Of a stretch of 64,000 nt of DNA, positions 51,813 through 61,603 are shown piece after piece. Below the pieces are notes generated by a model. That model saw nothing but the letters and a program-made list of their open reading frames with translations. It had not been told where the DNA came from and made no database searches. The number at the start of each line of letters is the position of its first letter. Within the stretch, counting starts at the first letter, position 1. Source of the DNA: DOZZ01 sp963792655 (GTDB taxonomy: Bacteria > Acidobacteriota > Terriglobia > Bryobacterales > Bryobacteraceae); contig CAWBWU010000003.1 of NCBI GenBank assembly GCA_963792655.1, positions 62,001-126,000 of the forward strand, given 5' to 3'. Made by a program: the position numbers and the translations under genes.

Positions 51813-54800
51813 ATGAAACCTCTCGCTCGAATGCAACTGCTTGCCACGTTTGCAGCGCTGGTCTTTGTGGGAACGCTTTCCGGACAGGGCCTGACCGGCC
51901 AGCTCTCCGGCGAAATTTCCGACCCAAGTCATGCTTCGCTGGCGAACGCGGACGTTCAAATCATCAACCGGGAAACAAATCAGACGCGCGATACCAAGAC
52001 TGATAACAGCGGCCACTTCGTATTCAGCGAGTTGCTGCCGGGCACCTTTAATCTTTCAGTGAGTGCCCCCGGGTTCAAGCGCTTCGAGCAGCAGAATATC
52101 GCCGTGACGGCAACCGAGCGCGTCACATTACCGCGCATTACCATGCAGGTAGGCGCAGTGAGCGAGACCATTTCGATTACCGGCGAAGCAGCCGTGGTGC
52201 AGACCGAAAGCGCCGAACGGTCCGGCCTGATTTCCTCACGCCAGATGCAGGAACTGCCGCTCAAGGGCCGCAGTTACCTGGGCACGGCGAAGCTGCTGCC
52301 GGGTATTGTCGATACCGCGAATCGCGAGTCTCCCGGCTGGAACGATCTGGTCGGCATCAACATCAGCGGCACGCGCGCGGGTTCGATCGACCTGAATCTG
52401 GACGGGATCACCAGCCTGGACACCGGTTCTAACGTGGGCCCCTACCTGGCGCCTAGCATCGACGCCGTGGCCGAAGTGAAGGTGCTGCTGAGCAATTACC
52501 AGGCGGAGTATGGCCGCAGTTCCGGCGGCACCATCAACACCGTAATCAAGAGCGGCACGCACGACTTCCACGGCGGCGTTTACTACTTCTTCCGCAATGA
52601 AGACCTGAACGCCAACGAGTGGCTGAATAACCGCAGCGGCGTTGCCTCGGCCGCGATATCGCTTCAACAATCCGGGCTATTTCATCGGCGGACCCGTGCT
52701 GATCCCGAAAACGGGGATTCAACCGCAATCGCGACAAGTTATTCTTCTTCTGGTCGCAGGATTTTCTGCCGCTGACGATTCCGAGCAGCGCCGCGAATCT
52801 ATACCGTTTCCCACGGCGGCGGAGACGGCACGGCGATTTCTCGCAACTCGACGTACCGTACCGATCGACCCGACGACCCGGCTGCCGTTTCCCGGCAACA
52901 TGATTCCCGTCGAGCCGCATCGATGCCAACGGGCAGAAGCTGTTGAGCCTGCTGCCGCTCCCGAACACGCGTCGGGCCCGGCGATCAATACAACTGCACC
53001 GGCATCAGCATCAACAAGCAGCCGCGCCGCGATTCGATCCTGCGCGCTGGACTACAACATCTCGCCCAACACCCAGTTTTATGTGCGGCTGATTCAGGAT
53101 TACCAGGCGTCGCGAGGGCGCTTTCGGGCTGCTCGCCGGGCTGGGACAGACCCAAAACTGGCCGCAACTGCCCATCAGCTACGAGATTCACAGCGCCGGC
53201 ATTGCCTCCACGCTGATTCACACCTTTAGCACCGACGAAGATCAACGAGTTCACATTCGGCGTGAACCGTGCCAAGCAAACGGTTGCCGCGCTGACGCAG
53301 GCTGCGCTCGACGCCAATAACCGCCAGAAGGTGGGGTTGACGATCCCGCAGTTCTACCCACAGGCGAACCCGTTCGAGTCTGATCCCGAACGCCAGTTTC
53401 GGCGGCATTCCCAACAACGGCAACCTGGGTATCGAGGGCCGTTTCCCGTTCTTCGGCACCAACAACATCTGGAATTATTCCGATAATTTCTCGGACATCA
53501 TGGGCTCCCATTGCCCTGAAATTCGGCATCTTCGTGGAGCATGGAACCCGCAATGCGGCGCGCGCCACCGCGTTCAACGGATCGTTCGCCTTCGACCGCG
53601 ATGCCACCAACCCGTTCGATACCGGCAATCCGTATGCAAATGCGCTGCTGGGCAACGTGGATTCGTATACCGAAGCCAACGCGCACCCCAACGCTCATGG
53701 CCGCTACACCAATGTGGAATGGTACGCGACAGGATAGCTGGAAGGTGACGAAGCGCCTCACGCTGGATTTTGGGGTGCGGTTCTACTACACGACACCGAC
53801 AATCAGCGCCGGTGACCAGCTGGCCGCCTTCGACCTGGCGACTTACAGCGCGGCCGCGCAGCCGCCGCTGATTCAGCCCTACATCGACCCCGCCACCGGT
53901 GCCCGCGTGGGCCGCGACCCGGCGACCGGCAACCTGGTGCCGGCAGTCAAGATCGGCACTTTCTCTTCGGCAGCCGGAACGCCCTATCAGGGCATGAAAA
54001 TCTACAACGAGGGCATTCTGAACACGCCTTCGATTCAGGTAACGCCGCGCATCGGCCTCGCGTGGGATGTCTTCGGCAACGGTAAGACGGCGATCCGCAC
54101 CGGCTTCGGCATGTTCTACTGACCGCTTCAACGACGACCAGATTCTGCAGTTGGTGCAGTCGCCGCCGCTTGGTGAGAACGGCCACGGCCAACTACACCA
54201 CGATCAACAATCTGCTCGCCACACCGCTCAGCCTGAGCCCCACTGGCGTGACTGCGGTGCAGAAGGATTACACCCCGCCCACGGTTTACAACTACAGCTT
54301 CGGAATCCAGCAGAACATCGGCTTCGGAACCGTTCTGGACGTTGCGTATGCGGGCAATCAGCAGAAGCATTTGCTCGACACGCGCAACCTGAACGCGGTG
54401 CCTTACGGAACTAATTTCCTACCTTCGAGCATCGACCCGACGGTGGCCGGCAATAAGCCGCTGAATTCGAACCTGCTCCGTCCGTATCTCGGTTATGGCG
54501 ACATCAATTACCTGGAGTTTGCGGGCATCGGCAACTACAATGCGCTGCAGATTCAGGTGACGAAGCGCTTCTCCCGGAACCTGACGTACAACCTGGCTTA
54601 TACGTGGTCGAAGGCGCTGGATTTGACGGACGGAAACGGCGGCACGGTGAACCCGGTGCTGAATTACCGTTCTCGCAACTACGGACCGGCTGGTTTTGAC
54701 CGGCGGCAGGTGCTGTCGATCAACTATACGTACAATCTGCCGTCCGTCAGCCAGCACTGGAACAACCGTTTTTCGCGGATTGGGCTGGACGGCTGGGAAC

Positions 54801-55279
54801 TTTCAGGCGTGAGCACCTTCCAGACTGGAGCGCCGCTGGGCCTGGGCTACAGTCTGACTTATTCGGCGGATCTGACGGGTGGCACCGGCAACGGGCTCGA
54901 CAGCCGCACGGTGTTGATCGGCGATCCGAACGGGCCTGCTCCGGCCGGCCAGTGGTTCAATGTGAACGCGGTAAAGGCGCCGCTACCCGGCTATTCGGTA
55001 AACGGCATCGGCAACGCATCGAAGGCGCCGATCTATGGACCTGGTTTGGATAACTGGGACATTTCGATGTTCAAGAATTTCCGTCTGGGCTCGAACGAAT
55101 CGCGCTCCATGCAGTTTCGCTTCGAGACTTACAACACGTTCAACCATACGCAATACACCTCGATCGATACCGGCGCCCGGTTCGATAAGAACAATAACCA
55201 GACCAATACCAACTACGGCTACTTCACAAATGCGGCGTTGGCCAGGCGTGTTGTGCTGGGGCTGAAGATCTATTTTTGA
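51813..55279 (+). pseudogene. Oar-like TonB-dependent receptor 2, heavily frame-disrupted
   Basis: Pieces in all three frames add up to one receptor of about 1,150 residues. The first 280 residues are intact: signal peptide, carboxypeptidase-regulatory domain with L-S-G-E-I-S-D-P-S-H, and plug with L-P-L-K-G-R-S-Y and Y-Q-A-E-Y-G-R-S-S-G-G. From about 52650 to 54150 the frame changes at least seven times, with recognisable fragments such as N-N-P-G-Y-F-I-G-G-P-V and F-F-F-W-S-Q-D-F. From 54170 to 55279 it is open to the end (L-G-L-K-I-Y-F). The density of breaks is higher than elsewhere, so this may be a real pseudogene or a poorly covered stretch. Confidence 0.85.
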
Positions 55280-55648
55280 GCGTTCGACAGCCCAGTCAAA
55301 ACATAGTTGACGGAATCTTCCGTGTGGAATCAATAGCTTGCGGTTCCACTCGGAAGAAGGGTGTTTGGCAAGCTAACTTGAGTGCAGTAAGAACCGCTTG
55401 GGCTTTGCAAAGCGGTCACGCAGTGGTGGTTAGTCCTTGGCGGGGACCAAACCATCCCGTTCGTCAGGCAACTGCCGGCTTCACCGAGTTTGTGGCCGTA
55501 CACTGCGGGTTAAGCCGGCGCTCTGCCCAACTCTAAGCCCCTCGCCGGCGGCACTGGCGCAAGCCGGGGCGACCTGCGAAGATGGTTTCGGCGGCGGCAG
55601 AAAGTGCAGCCTCCGTCCTTACCAATCTGTCACTAATTCATTCTGTGC
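55280..55648. other. non-coding stretch, nothing recognised
   Basis: This 369-base gap separates TonB receptor 2 from a membrane protein gene. I see no gene, repeat match or clear terminator in it. Confidence 0.4.
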
Positions 55649-56347
55649 ATGAAAGACGGCCCCGTTGTTGGATGGACTTCCCGGTTGCTGGCGGCGAAGC
55701 TTTTTCTTCCGCTATTGCTGACCTTCGTTGGGCTCATGACCTTCACGCCGAGCCAGAACCGTCCAACCCTCTGGTTCTATCTACTTATGTTGCCATTCGC
55801 AGCTGCAGCGGTATGGATGGCCTTTAACCTTGGCGAAATTGCTTACGCACCAGATGGTCTTCTGTATCGGAAGTGGATAAAGTGGCGTCACGTACGTTCC
55901 AGCGACATCTCAAACGTTGTGCGCGTTCTGCCGTGTTTTGCGGCGCTTGTTCTGAATGAGCGTGCACGCGTCTATTTTCTTCCAGACCCAAACGCGATTC
56001 GCCTTCTCCGCGCTCTCTCGCTCGAACACGAAACGGCCAGAACTCGGCCGGACTCGCGACACAGCTTCGACACATCCACCCCCTCAGTTCTGCATGGAGC
56101 GTTCATGTTCGCTGTCGGCGTAGTAGCGGGAGTATCTATTCGCACTGGGGGCCACGGCGGAAAGAACACGACGTCTCTCGGGGTCTCAGAGGCCCGCTGT
56201 CTTTTAATGTTTGTCGGGATATCGATTACATATTTAATTTTCCGTGTCATTGCCAGGAAACTCAAAAGCCAGGAGCTTTATGTGTCGCTTGCATTACTTG
56301 GGCTTGGACTCACGTACCTATTCAACGCGGCCTTCTATATCTTTTGA
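55649..56347 (+). CDS. hypothetical membrane protein
   Basis: The 232-residue protein has two N-terminal membrane helices (about 13-32 and 42-60), a soluble middle (about 62-145), and helices near 150-168, 185-205 and 212-230. The middle resembles a PH-like or bPH2-type beta region (E-I-A-Y-A-P-D-G-L-L-Y-R-K-W, then strands). No family name can be given. It is followed after 10 bases by a perfect palindrome that may end its transcript. Confidence 0.6.
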   Translation: MKDGPVVGWTSRLLAAKLFLPLLLTFVGLMTFTPSQNRPTLWFYLLMLPFAAAAVWMAFNLGEIAYAPDGLLYRKWIKWRHVRSSDISNVVRVLPCFAALVLNERARVYFLPDPNAIRLLRALSLEHETARTRPDSRHSFDTSTPSVLHGAFMFAVGVVAGVSIRTGGHGGKNTTSLGVSEARCLLMFVGISITYLIFRVIARKLKSQELYVSLALLGLGLTYLFNAAFYIF

Positions 56348-56357
56348 GGCCGGATGG

Positions 56358-56388
56358 GGGACAGGTCAGACCTGTCCCGCTCTGCCCC
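56358..56388 (+). repeat. palindromic repeat, family D, copy 1
   Basis: GGGACAGGTC-A-GACCTGTCCC is a perfect 10-bp inverted repeat around one base, followed by GCTCTGCCCC. A diverged copy lies at 57052-57081. Both sit 10-21 bases after a gene stop codon, as expected for a terminator-like REP sequence. Confidence 0.7.
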
Positions 56389-56448
56389 TATCGACCAGGG
56401 ATCTGTTCCAGATGGAAATTACGGACATGACGTCCTAGGGCTGATGCA

Positions 56449-57030
56449 TTGCTTAAAGTGATAGAGCAGATCCGGTTGTCTCGCGCGCGCGGACGTGTTG
56501 GAAGACTTGTCTGTTTGGTACTAGCGGCGTCGGCCTTGTTGGGAGCGTGGCAGGCCCCCTCACAGCTAACGAAAAGCCTAGAGCGCCTTCTCAGAAACTA
56601 TGGTGATCAACAAGGCCTTGTCGATCCGGATCTTAGATATGCGGCGGCGTTTGTTGACTTAGACGGGGATGGAAAGGACGAGGTGATCGTTTACCTCGTC
56701 TCCCACAATTGGTGCGGGACCGGTGGGTGCCCCGTACTTATTTTCGCCAGGGAGGGAAAAACGTTCCGAGTAGTCACCCATGTGTCGGTTGCACGGCCCC
56801 CAATCCGTGTCCTGACCACTCAGTCCAACAACTGGCGGGATCTAAGTGTGTGGGTGAGTGGAGGAGGAATTCAGACGCCCTATGAGGCTCAGTTAAAATT
56901 CGATGGGAACAGTTACCCGGTAAACCCGTCGGTGGGAACGAAAGCAGTACCTAGCGGCGCGCCCGGCAAGATTGTGATTTCGGTTTCGAATCCGGAATTT
57001 CGGTTACGCGGGAATGTAGGTAGAAAGTGA
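56449..57030 (+). CDS. secreted hypothetical protein with Ca-binding-like DxDGDG motif
   Basis: The 193-residue product has an N-terminal hydrophobic export segment (about 19-34) and a D-L-D-G-D-G-K-D-E-V motif near residue 71-80, like FG-GAP or EF-hand-type calcium loops. A C-G-T-G-G-C pair (about 89-94) could form a disulfide. The start is a TTG, or GTG three codons later; no ATG fits. The mature domain resembles small periplasmic proteins of unknown function. Confidence 0.6.
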   Translation: MLKVIEQIRLSRARGRVGRLVCLVLAASALLGAWQAPSQLTKSLERLLRNYGDQQGLVDPDLRYAAAFVDLDGDGKDEVIVYLVSHNWCGTGGCPVLIFAREGKTFRVVTHVSVARPPIRVLTTQSNNWRDLSVWVSGGGIQTPYEAQLKFDGNSYPVNPSVGTKAVPSGAPGKIVISVSNPEFRLRGNVGRK

Positions 57031-57051
57031 AGGGGGTAAGCAGTGGTAGGC

Positions 57052-57081
57052 GGGACAGCTCAGGCTGCCGCGCTCTGCCCC
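57052..57081 (+). repeat. palindromic repeat, family D, copy 2
   Basis: GGGACAGCTCAGGCTGCC followed by GCGCTCTGCCCC matches 56358-56388 in layout. The arms are less perfect. It starts 21 bases after the preceding gene ends. Confidence 0.55.
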
Positions 57082-57337
57082 AACGGGCCCAGCCCCGCTT
57101 CAGGATCGCGACGATCTGCGCGTTGGTGAATGACTGCGCTTCGTTGGTCTCCCTTTCCGCTGCATTGCGCGAATGGGAAACTCTATTCTTCATCGGACTT
57201 GTTCGGCGGGCAACGTCACACGCCATCATCGGCGAGGCCAGTTACTTTGACTTGTGGCTATGATAGACTCGCTGCCCGGACCGGCGAACTGATGTAGACA
57301 TGTGTGCGCGGCCTGGTCCGATGAGGAGGACTTTGTC

Positions 57338-58999
57338 GTGATCCTTATAAGCAAGAACGCCTCTAAACCACTTCTTGTCTTTTTATTCAGCCTTGCACTA
57401 GGCGCCCAGAGCCCTGGCGTGATCTACACCTTTGATCCCGAAGACGCAGACATCAACAGCACTATCGTAGATCCAGCCAGCCCCGCTTACTCCGGGATAA
57501 TTGCCCAGGGTCGGGATGGGAACCTGTACAGTACCACTCCGTCAGGAGGCCGATACGGGTTGGGCACAGTCTTTCAAATCACGCCTGCCGGCGTGCTGAC
57601 CGTTCTTCACGACTTTACGGGAGGCCTGGATGGAGCCAATCCAAACGGGGGCTTGACATTGGGAAGAGACGGTAATTTCTACGGCACAACCAAAGCCGGC
57701 GGCGCAATGCACCAGGGAACCGCGTTTAGTATCACGCCATCGGGATCGTTGAATTGTGTGCAGAGCTTCACCACTACGAACGGAGCGTTCCCCTTGGCGC
57801 CCCCGGTCGAAGGACCGGACGCGAATTTCTATGGGACTGCGCAGCAGGGCGGCCCACACACAGGGGTGATCTATAAAATGACACCCGCCTGTGTCATCAC
57901 GCAACTGTATGGATTCCCCAGTTCCGCGGCTCCCACAGCACCTTTGGTACTTGCTTCCGATGGCCTCTTTTACGGGACAACAGTGAGCGATGGTACAGCG
58001 GGTCTCGGTACCGTCTTCCGAATGACTTTGAGTGGCGCAGTAACTGTCGTCTACAGTTTCGACAATATTCATGGGGCGCAACCCATTGCCCCAGTCATTC
58101 AGGGCCTCGATGGAAGTCTCTATGGAACAACCTACGCAGGCGGCGCTAACAATCTCGGAGTGGTGTTCCAACTCACCCGCGGCGGAAGCATCAACGTACT
58201 GCACACATTCAGCGGGGCTGACGGAAGCCAACCCCAGGCTGGTCTCCTACAGGCAACCGATGGAAGTTTCTATGGTGTTACGACCTCCGGCGGCAACTTC
58301 CAGCACGGGGTACTCTTTAGAGTCACCACTCAAAAGAGTTTCTTCCCTTTGTTCAACTTTCAGCTCAATACACCTTGGGGCTGGGGACCACAGATAAGCC
58401 TCGTTCAGCATACTAACGGTCTACTCTACGGCGAGACCTTCGCCGGCGGAATTGCTCCTGCCGAAACTGGTGAAGTTGCTGGAGGCGGCCAGGGCACCTT
58501 TTACAGCTTGAATAGAAACCTCAAACCTTTTGTTAGTCTGATGACCACCTCGGGAACCGTTGGTGCGAAAGTCGAGATTCTTGGACAGGGATTTCTGAGT
58601 GCGACCGCGGTATCGTTTAACGGTAGCCTCGCCAGTTTTCACTATACTTCTGACAACCACTTGATCGCGACGGTTCCAGGTGGCGCAGTGACCGGCCCCG
58701 TTACAGTAACTATATCTACGGGGAATTTGGTCAGCAGTAAGCATTACCGTGTCGTTCCCACAATCGTCAGCTTCAGTCCGACCAGCGGAATGGTTGGAAC
58801 CGACGTTGTCATTACCGGGACCGGGCTGACGCAAGCTTCGCAAGCGACGTTCGGCGGCGTCACTGCCACCTCTTTGGCCGTGAATTCGAGCACGCAAGTA
58901 ACAGCAACCGTACCAGTCGGTGCCAGAACCGGTAAGATCGCAGTCACCACGGCTGGCGGAACCGCGCTGAGTTCTGGCACTTTCACCGTCTTGCCATGA
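57338..58999 (+). CDS. secreted GloVer-repeat protein with C-terminal IPT/TIG domains
   Basis: The 553-residue product starts at a GTG six bases after GAGGAGGAC, a better start than the ATG 12 codons earlier. It has a signal peptide ending near L-G-A-Q-S. About seven tandem repeats of the type G-x-D-G-x-F/L-Y-G-T-T-x-x-G-G with G-T-V-F follow (about residues 45-380), the Gloeobacter-Verrucomicrobia repeat found in secreted proteins of several phyla. Two immunoglobulin-like IPT/TIG domains follow (about 395-470 and 475-553; G-T-V-G-A-K-V-E-I-L-G and G-M-V-G-T-D-V-V-I-T-G). Likely extracellular binding protein; ligand unknown. Confidence 0.88.
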   Translation: MILISKNASKPLLVFLFSLALGAQSPGVIYTFDPEDADINSTIVDPASPAYSGIIAQGRDGNLYSTTPSGGRYGLGTVFQITPAGVLTVLHDFTGGLDGANPNGGLTLGRDGNFYGTTKAGGAMHQGTAFSITPSGSLNCVQSFTTTNGAFPLAPPVEGPDANFYGTAQQGGPHTGVIYKMTPACVITQLYGFPSSAAPTAPLVLASDGLFYGTTVSDGTAGLGTVFRMTLSGAVTVVYSFDNIHGAQPIAPVIQGLDGSLYGTTYAGGANNLGVVFQLTRGGSINVLHTFSGADGSQPQAGLLQATDGSFYGVTTSGGNFQHGVLFRVTTQKSFFPLFNFQLNTPWGWGPQISLVQHTNGLLYGETFAGGIAPAETGEVAGGGQGTFYSLNRNLKPFVSLMTTSGTVGAKVEILGQGFLSATAVSFNGSLASFHYTSDNHLIATVPGGAVTGPVTVTISTGNLVSSKHYRVVPTIVSFSPTSGMVGTDVVITGTGLTQASQATFGGVTATSLAVNSSTQVTATVPVGARTGKIAVTTAGGTALSSGTFTVLP

Positions 59000-59270
59000 G
59001 TTTCGCGACCAAAGGCTCCTCACTTGTGTTCACTTCACTTCAGGAGTTTTGAGAAAGACCGAAGTCACCAAGACTGCTTCGCAGGAACTTCTCGGCGTTG
59101 TTCCTCATCGTCACTTTGGGATTGGCTCGTGCCGGGGGGGGGTAAACCGGTGCACTGCAGTCTGTCACCGAATTACCGCCCGCTCAGCCAGTCGCGAAAT
59201 CGGGACCCCGCCCGCGTGCTTCTGGCTGGACGCGGTGGGGCGGTAACACAGACGCGTGAAGTGGCGTAGA

Positions 59271-59552
59271 ATGATGGACACGTTCCCTTCTCTCGGCAGA
59301 TTCTTCACAACACGCAAAGGCATTGCTGCTGTGTTTTTAACAGGTTGGGTGCCTTTACTACTGCTGGACCGTCTCTACCCACTCCTGTCTACGATTTTCG
59401 ACCATGACAAGTTAGGCGGTTTGGGCTTTGGGCTATTTCTATTCTGGGGCCCCCTCTGCACCTTGTTGGCGCTAGTTTGCTTGCAAAAAACTGCAAAGCA
59501 CACAAAGGAACTTACTGTATGTCAAAGTATCTTCGTGCAGCAATATGGTTAG
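59271..59552 (+). CDS. small membrane protein
   Basis: About 93 residues from the first of two adjacent ATGs. Two hydrophobic helices lie near residues 17-36 and 47-68, with K-K-like basic ends. The last 34 bases overlap the start of the next gene. No family recognised. Confidence 0.5.
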   Translation: MMDTFPSLGRFFTTRKGIAAVFLTGWVPLLLLDRLYPLLSTIFDHDKLGGLGFGLFLFWGPLCTLLALVCLQKTAKHTKELTVCQSIFVQQYG

Positions 59553-60163
59553 CGTTGGCCGCTTTTGTATGCACCATGTCAGATGCACAGTCTCCCTACG
59601 CAAAAGGTAATGCGATGAAGGTCTTCACACCACCTGAAATCGAGGCTTATAACATTCAACTCGTTCACTCCACAAAGGCCGATCCGGCGATTCTGTCGGC
59701 CACCTTAGGGAAGGACGCAGCAGCCATGACTAGCCTTCTCCCCTACGCGGTCGTCCTGGTAAACAACTCTGGCCGGAGGATCTTGCAGCAGACGATCAAG
59801 TTTACTTGGGTCAACCCAAACGGCCAGCCCCAAGGCACTTACCTCTCACTCGATGACTTCAGCGAACGGCCTCCTGGCTGGACGCTTCCAACTGTTCAGC
59901 ACAAGATCATCGTTCCTCAGCGTGGCCTGAATATCCAGCTTGGGATGGATCCGTCGGAACGTCCACTCTTAGGGGCGGAGTGGGTTGACATCATTTCGCA
60001 CACAAAAGCCAACTTTGATGGCGTCACGCAAGTGAGCGCAAGTGTCGATTCATTGACTATTGAAGGCATCGGACTGGTCGGCCCGGACGTCCGCAACAAC
60101 CGGGCAAATGGATACGACCGTAAGACCAAAGTTTCTGCCGCGGACTTAGGAGACAAAAAATGA
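59519..60163 (+). CDS. secreted hypothetical protein
   Basis: The 214-residue product has a clear signal peptide (hydrophobic 6-20, S-D-A-Q-S cleavage site). AAAGGAA lies 10 bases before the ATG at 59519, which is preferred over an ATG 14 codons upstream that would give a polar start. The mature part contains Y-A-V-V-L-V-N-N-S-G-R-R and F-T-W-V-N-P-N-G, resembling a beta-sandwich. It ends in an ATGA overlap with a truncated signal-peptide gene. Confidence 0.65.
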   Translation: MSKYLRAAIWLALAAFVCTMSDAQSPYAKGNAMKVFTPPEIEAYNIQLVHSTKADPAILSATLGKDAAAMTSLLPYAVVLVNNSGRRILQQTIKFTWVNPNGQPQGTYLSLDDFSERPPGWTLPTVQHKIIVPQRGLNIQLGMDPSERPLLGAEWVDIISHTKANFDGVTQVSASVDSLTIEGIGLVGPDVRNNRANGYDRKTKVSAADLGDKK

Positions 60164-60270
60164 AACTTCTTCTTTCGACCCTGATTCTCGGTGTGGGCAA
60201 ATCGGTAACAGACGGAACAAATCCCGATTCCCTGGTCCTCATTTCGTCGCGAGCGCTCCACTCTCCTTAG
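60160..60270 (+). pseudogene. 5' stub of a secreted-protein gene cut by a RAYT element
   Basis: An ATG overlapping the previous stop (ATGA) starts M-K-L-L-L-S-T-L-I-L-G-V-G, an obvious signal-peptide beginning. At 60203 the sequence turns into the inverted repeat of a RAYT-type element and the frame ends at a TAG at 60268. The rest of the gene is not found on the far side of the element, where an IS3 fragment begins instead. Confidence 0.6.
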
Positions 60271-60561
60271 GTGGCCGGACGCCTGCTCAATCGCATTCCG
60301 GTAGCGCGCATATCGGCCGTGAACCTCGCGCATTGTGCGCGCGAGCGAATCGGGATAACCAGGAACCAGCACCAAGTGAACGTGGTTCGTCATCAGACAG
60401 TAGCCCAGCACGCGCAGGGAGTAGAACCGGGAGTACTGCTGGAGTAAACCGAGGTATACTTCGCGGTCTGCAGGGGATAGGAAGACATCACGGCGGCTGT
60501 TTCCGCGCTGCGTAACATGATGAGGGTAAAAGGGAACGACCGCGCGAGCCAATCGGGGCAT
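60203..60561 (-). pseudogene. RAYT transposase remnant 2
   Basis: From the ATG at 60561 the frame reads P-R-L-A-R-A-V-V-P-F-Y-P-H-H-V-T-Q-R-G-N, the classical RAYT N-terminus. It then has Y-C-L-M-T-N-H-V-H-L-V-L-V with the two metal-binding His, and M-R-E-V-H-G-R-Y-A-R-Y with the catalytic Tyr region. After A-S-G-H-L the expected W-Q-G-R-F part is missing and a Arg/Glu-rich tail reaches the left end. An internal deletion removed the C-terminal third. Confidence 0.8.
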
Positions 60562-60629
60562 ATGTTGACTTAGTGCGCCGTTGTTGACCTTCTTCGCGCA
60601 ATAATCCGGGTTTGTTCCGTCTGTCACCG
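60203..60629 (-). mobile_element. RAYT-type element with inverted ends (internally deleted)
   Basis: The ends are CGGTAACAGACGGAACAAA at 60203 and its inverted partner ending TTTGTTCCGTCTGTCACCG at 60629; 24 of 27 bases pair in register. Inside on the minus strand is a truncated RAYT gene. A half copy of the same end lies at 63870-63890. The insertion splits a secreted-protein gene on the left and an IS3 orfB on the right. Confidence 0.75.
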
Positions 60630-60632
60630 GTT

Positions 60633-60890
60633 TCTTGCGCTCTAACGATTGTTGACGAATGCACACGCGAGAGCCCGGCGATAGAAGCCGACACAAGTCT
60701 ACCTGGCAAGCGTGTGATCCGAGTTCTCGAGAACTTGGCGGCAAGCCGTGAGTTACCGCAGGAGATTCGGGTTGACCACGGATCCGAGTTCGTCTGCAGA
60801 GCACTGAGAACCTGGTGTGAGGAGCGCGGCATCCTGCTGCGCTACATCAAGCCGGGCCGACCAATGCAAAACGGCCACGTGGAATCCTTC
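60633..60890 (+). pseudogene. IS3-family orfB fragment, plus strand
   Basis: The frame F-L-A-L-T-I-V-D-E-C-T-R-E-S-P-A-I-E and R-V-D-H-G-S-E-F, Y-I-K-P-G-R-P-M-Q-N-G-H-V-E-S-F is the DDE integrase core of an IS3 OrfB. It begins right after the RAYT element end, and stops at E-S-F-H where a minus-strand fragment of another IS3 copy begins. Confidence 0.85.
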
Positions 60891-61072
60891 CATCTTAGCT
60901 GGTTCTTTCTGCTGCTCGCGGAGCAGCGCCGCGAACTCCGAAGGAGTTCGATAATTCAGGGAACTGGGTGTGGACGATGTTGGTTATAGTCGGCTCGCCA
61001 GTTTTCAATCTTTAAAATTCGTGCATCGGCCAGGCTGGTGAACCAACTGGCATTCAAGCATTCATCGCAGAA
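60891..61072 (-). pseudogene. IS3-family orfB C-terminal fragment, minus strand
   Basis: On the minus strand the sequence encodes D-E-C-L-N-A-S-W-F-T-S-L-A-D-A-R, then W-R-A-D-Y-N-Q-H-R-P-H and, after a small frame slip, S-S-L-N-Y-R-T-P-S-E-F-A. This is the C-terminal end of an IS3 OrfB in opposite orientation to its neighbour. The two fragments meet tail to tail at about 60890. Confidence 0.8.
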
Positions 61073-61603
61073 AGCGACCGTTGGGAAGGAAAACTCTACT
61101 TCTAAATGGACCTGCTGAGCGGGGCGCATCACGACGACATTCCCGATCACAGATCCGCTGAAGACGCGATCACGCGAAGTCGCCGGGACGGCCCCCCAAG
61201 GAAAAACGCTCGCGGACTTGGACGTCTCGCCCCAACTCGGCTGTTTCGAGCACGATGAAGAGACTACAAGGCGGTCGCGACCCCTACGTGGAATTCATTT
61301 TTAGCTACAACGTCGCTGGCAAGTAAACCCGAGAAGTGCTATGCGGCGTTGTTCCACTCTCTTTGACGCGTCGGGCTTCGCGGTACCGTTGCTCCAAGGT
61401 CGTTGCGGTGGCCAAAAGCAATGTTTTCTGAGGCAACTAAGATCGAATTAGGCTTTGCTCTTTGTGATGCTTTTTACCCGAGTCGTTGCATTTCTCGAGC
61501 TTCTACTATTGAAGAGGTGAGTTTGTGAGGGCAGGAAATGGACTCAATGACAAGGATGACCTGAGCAGGCGAAACTGGTTTCGTCCCGCTCGATTTGCGA
61601 ATC
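61073..61603. other. non-coding stretch between IS3 fragments and accessory genes
   Basis: This 530-base stretch contains no recognisable gene. It includes the family-C hairpin at 61563-61591. Confidence 0.4.
61563..61591 (+). repeat. short hairpin repeat (family C), second copy
   Basis: GAGCAGGCGAAAC and GTTTCGTCCCGCTC pair around TG. It closely resembles 23246-23268 and lies 13 bases 3' of the small membrane protein gene on the minus strand, the same placement as the first copy after argD. Confidence 0.5.
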
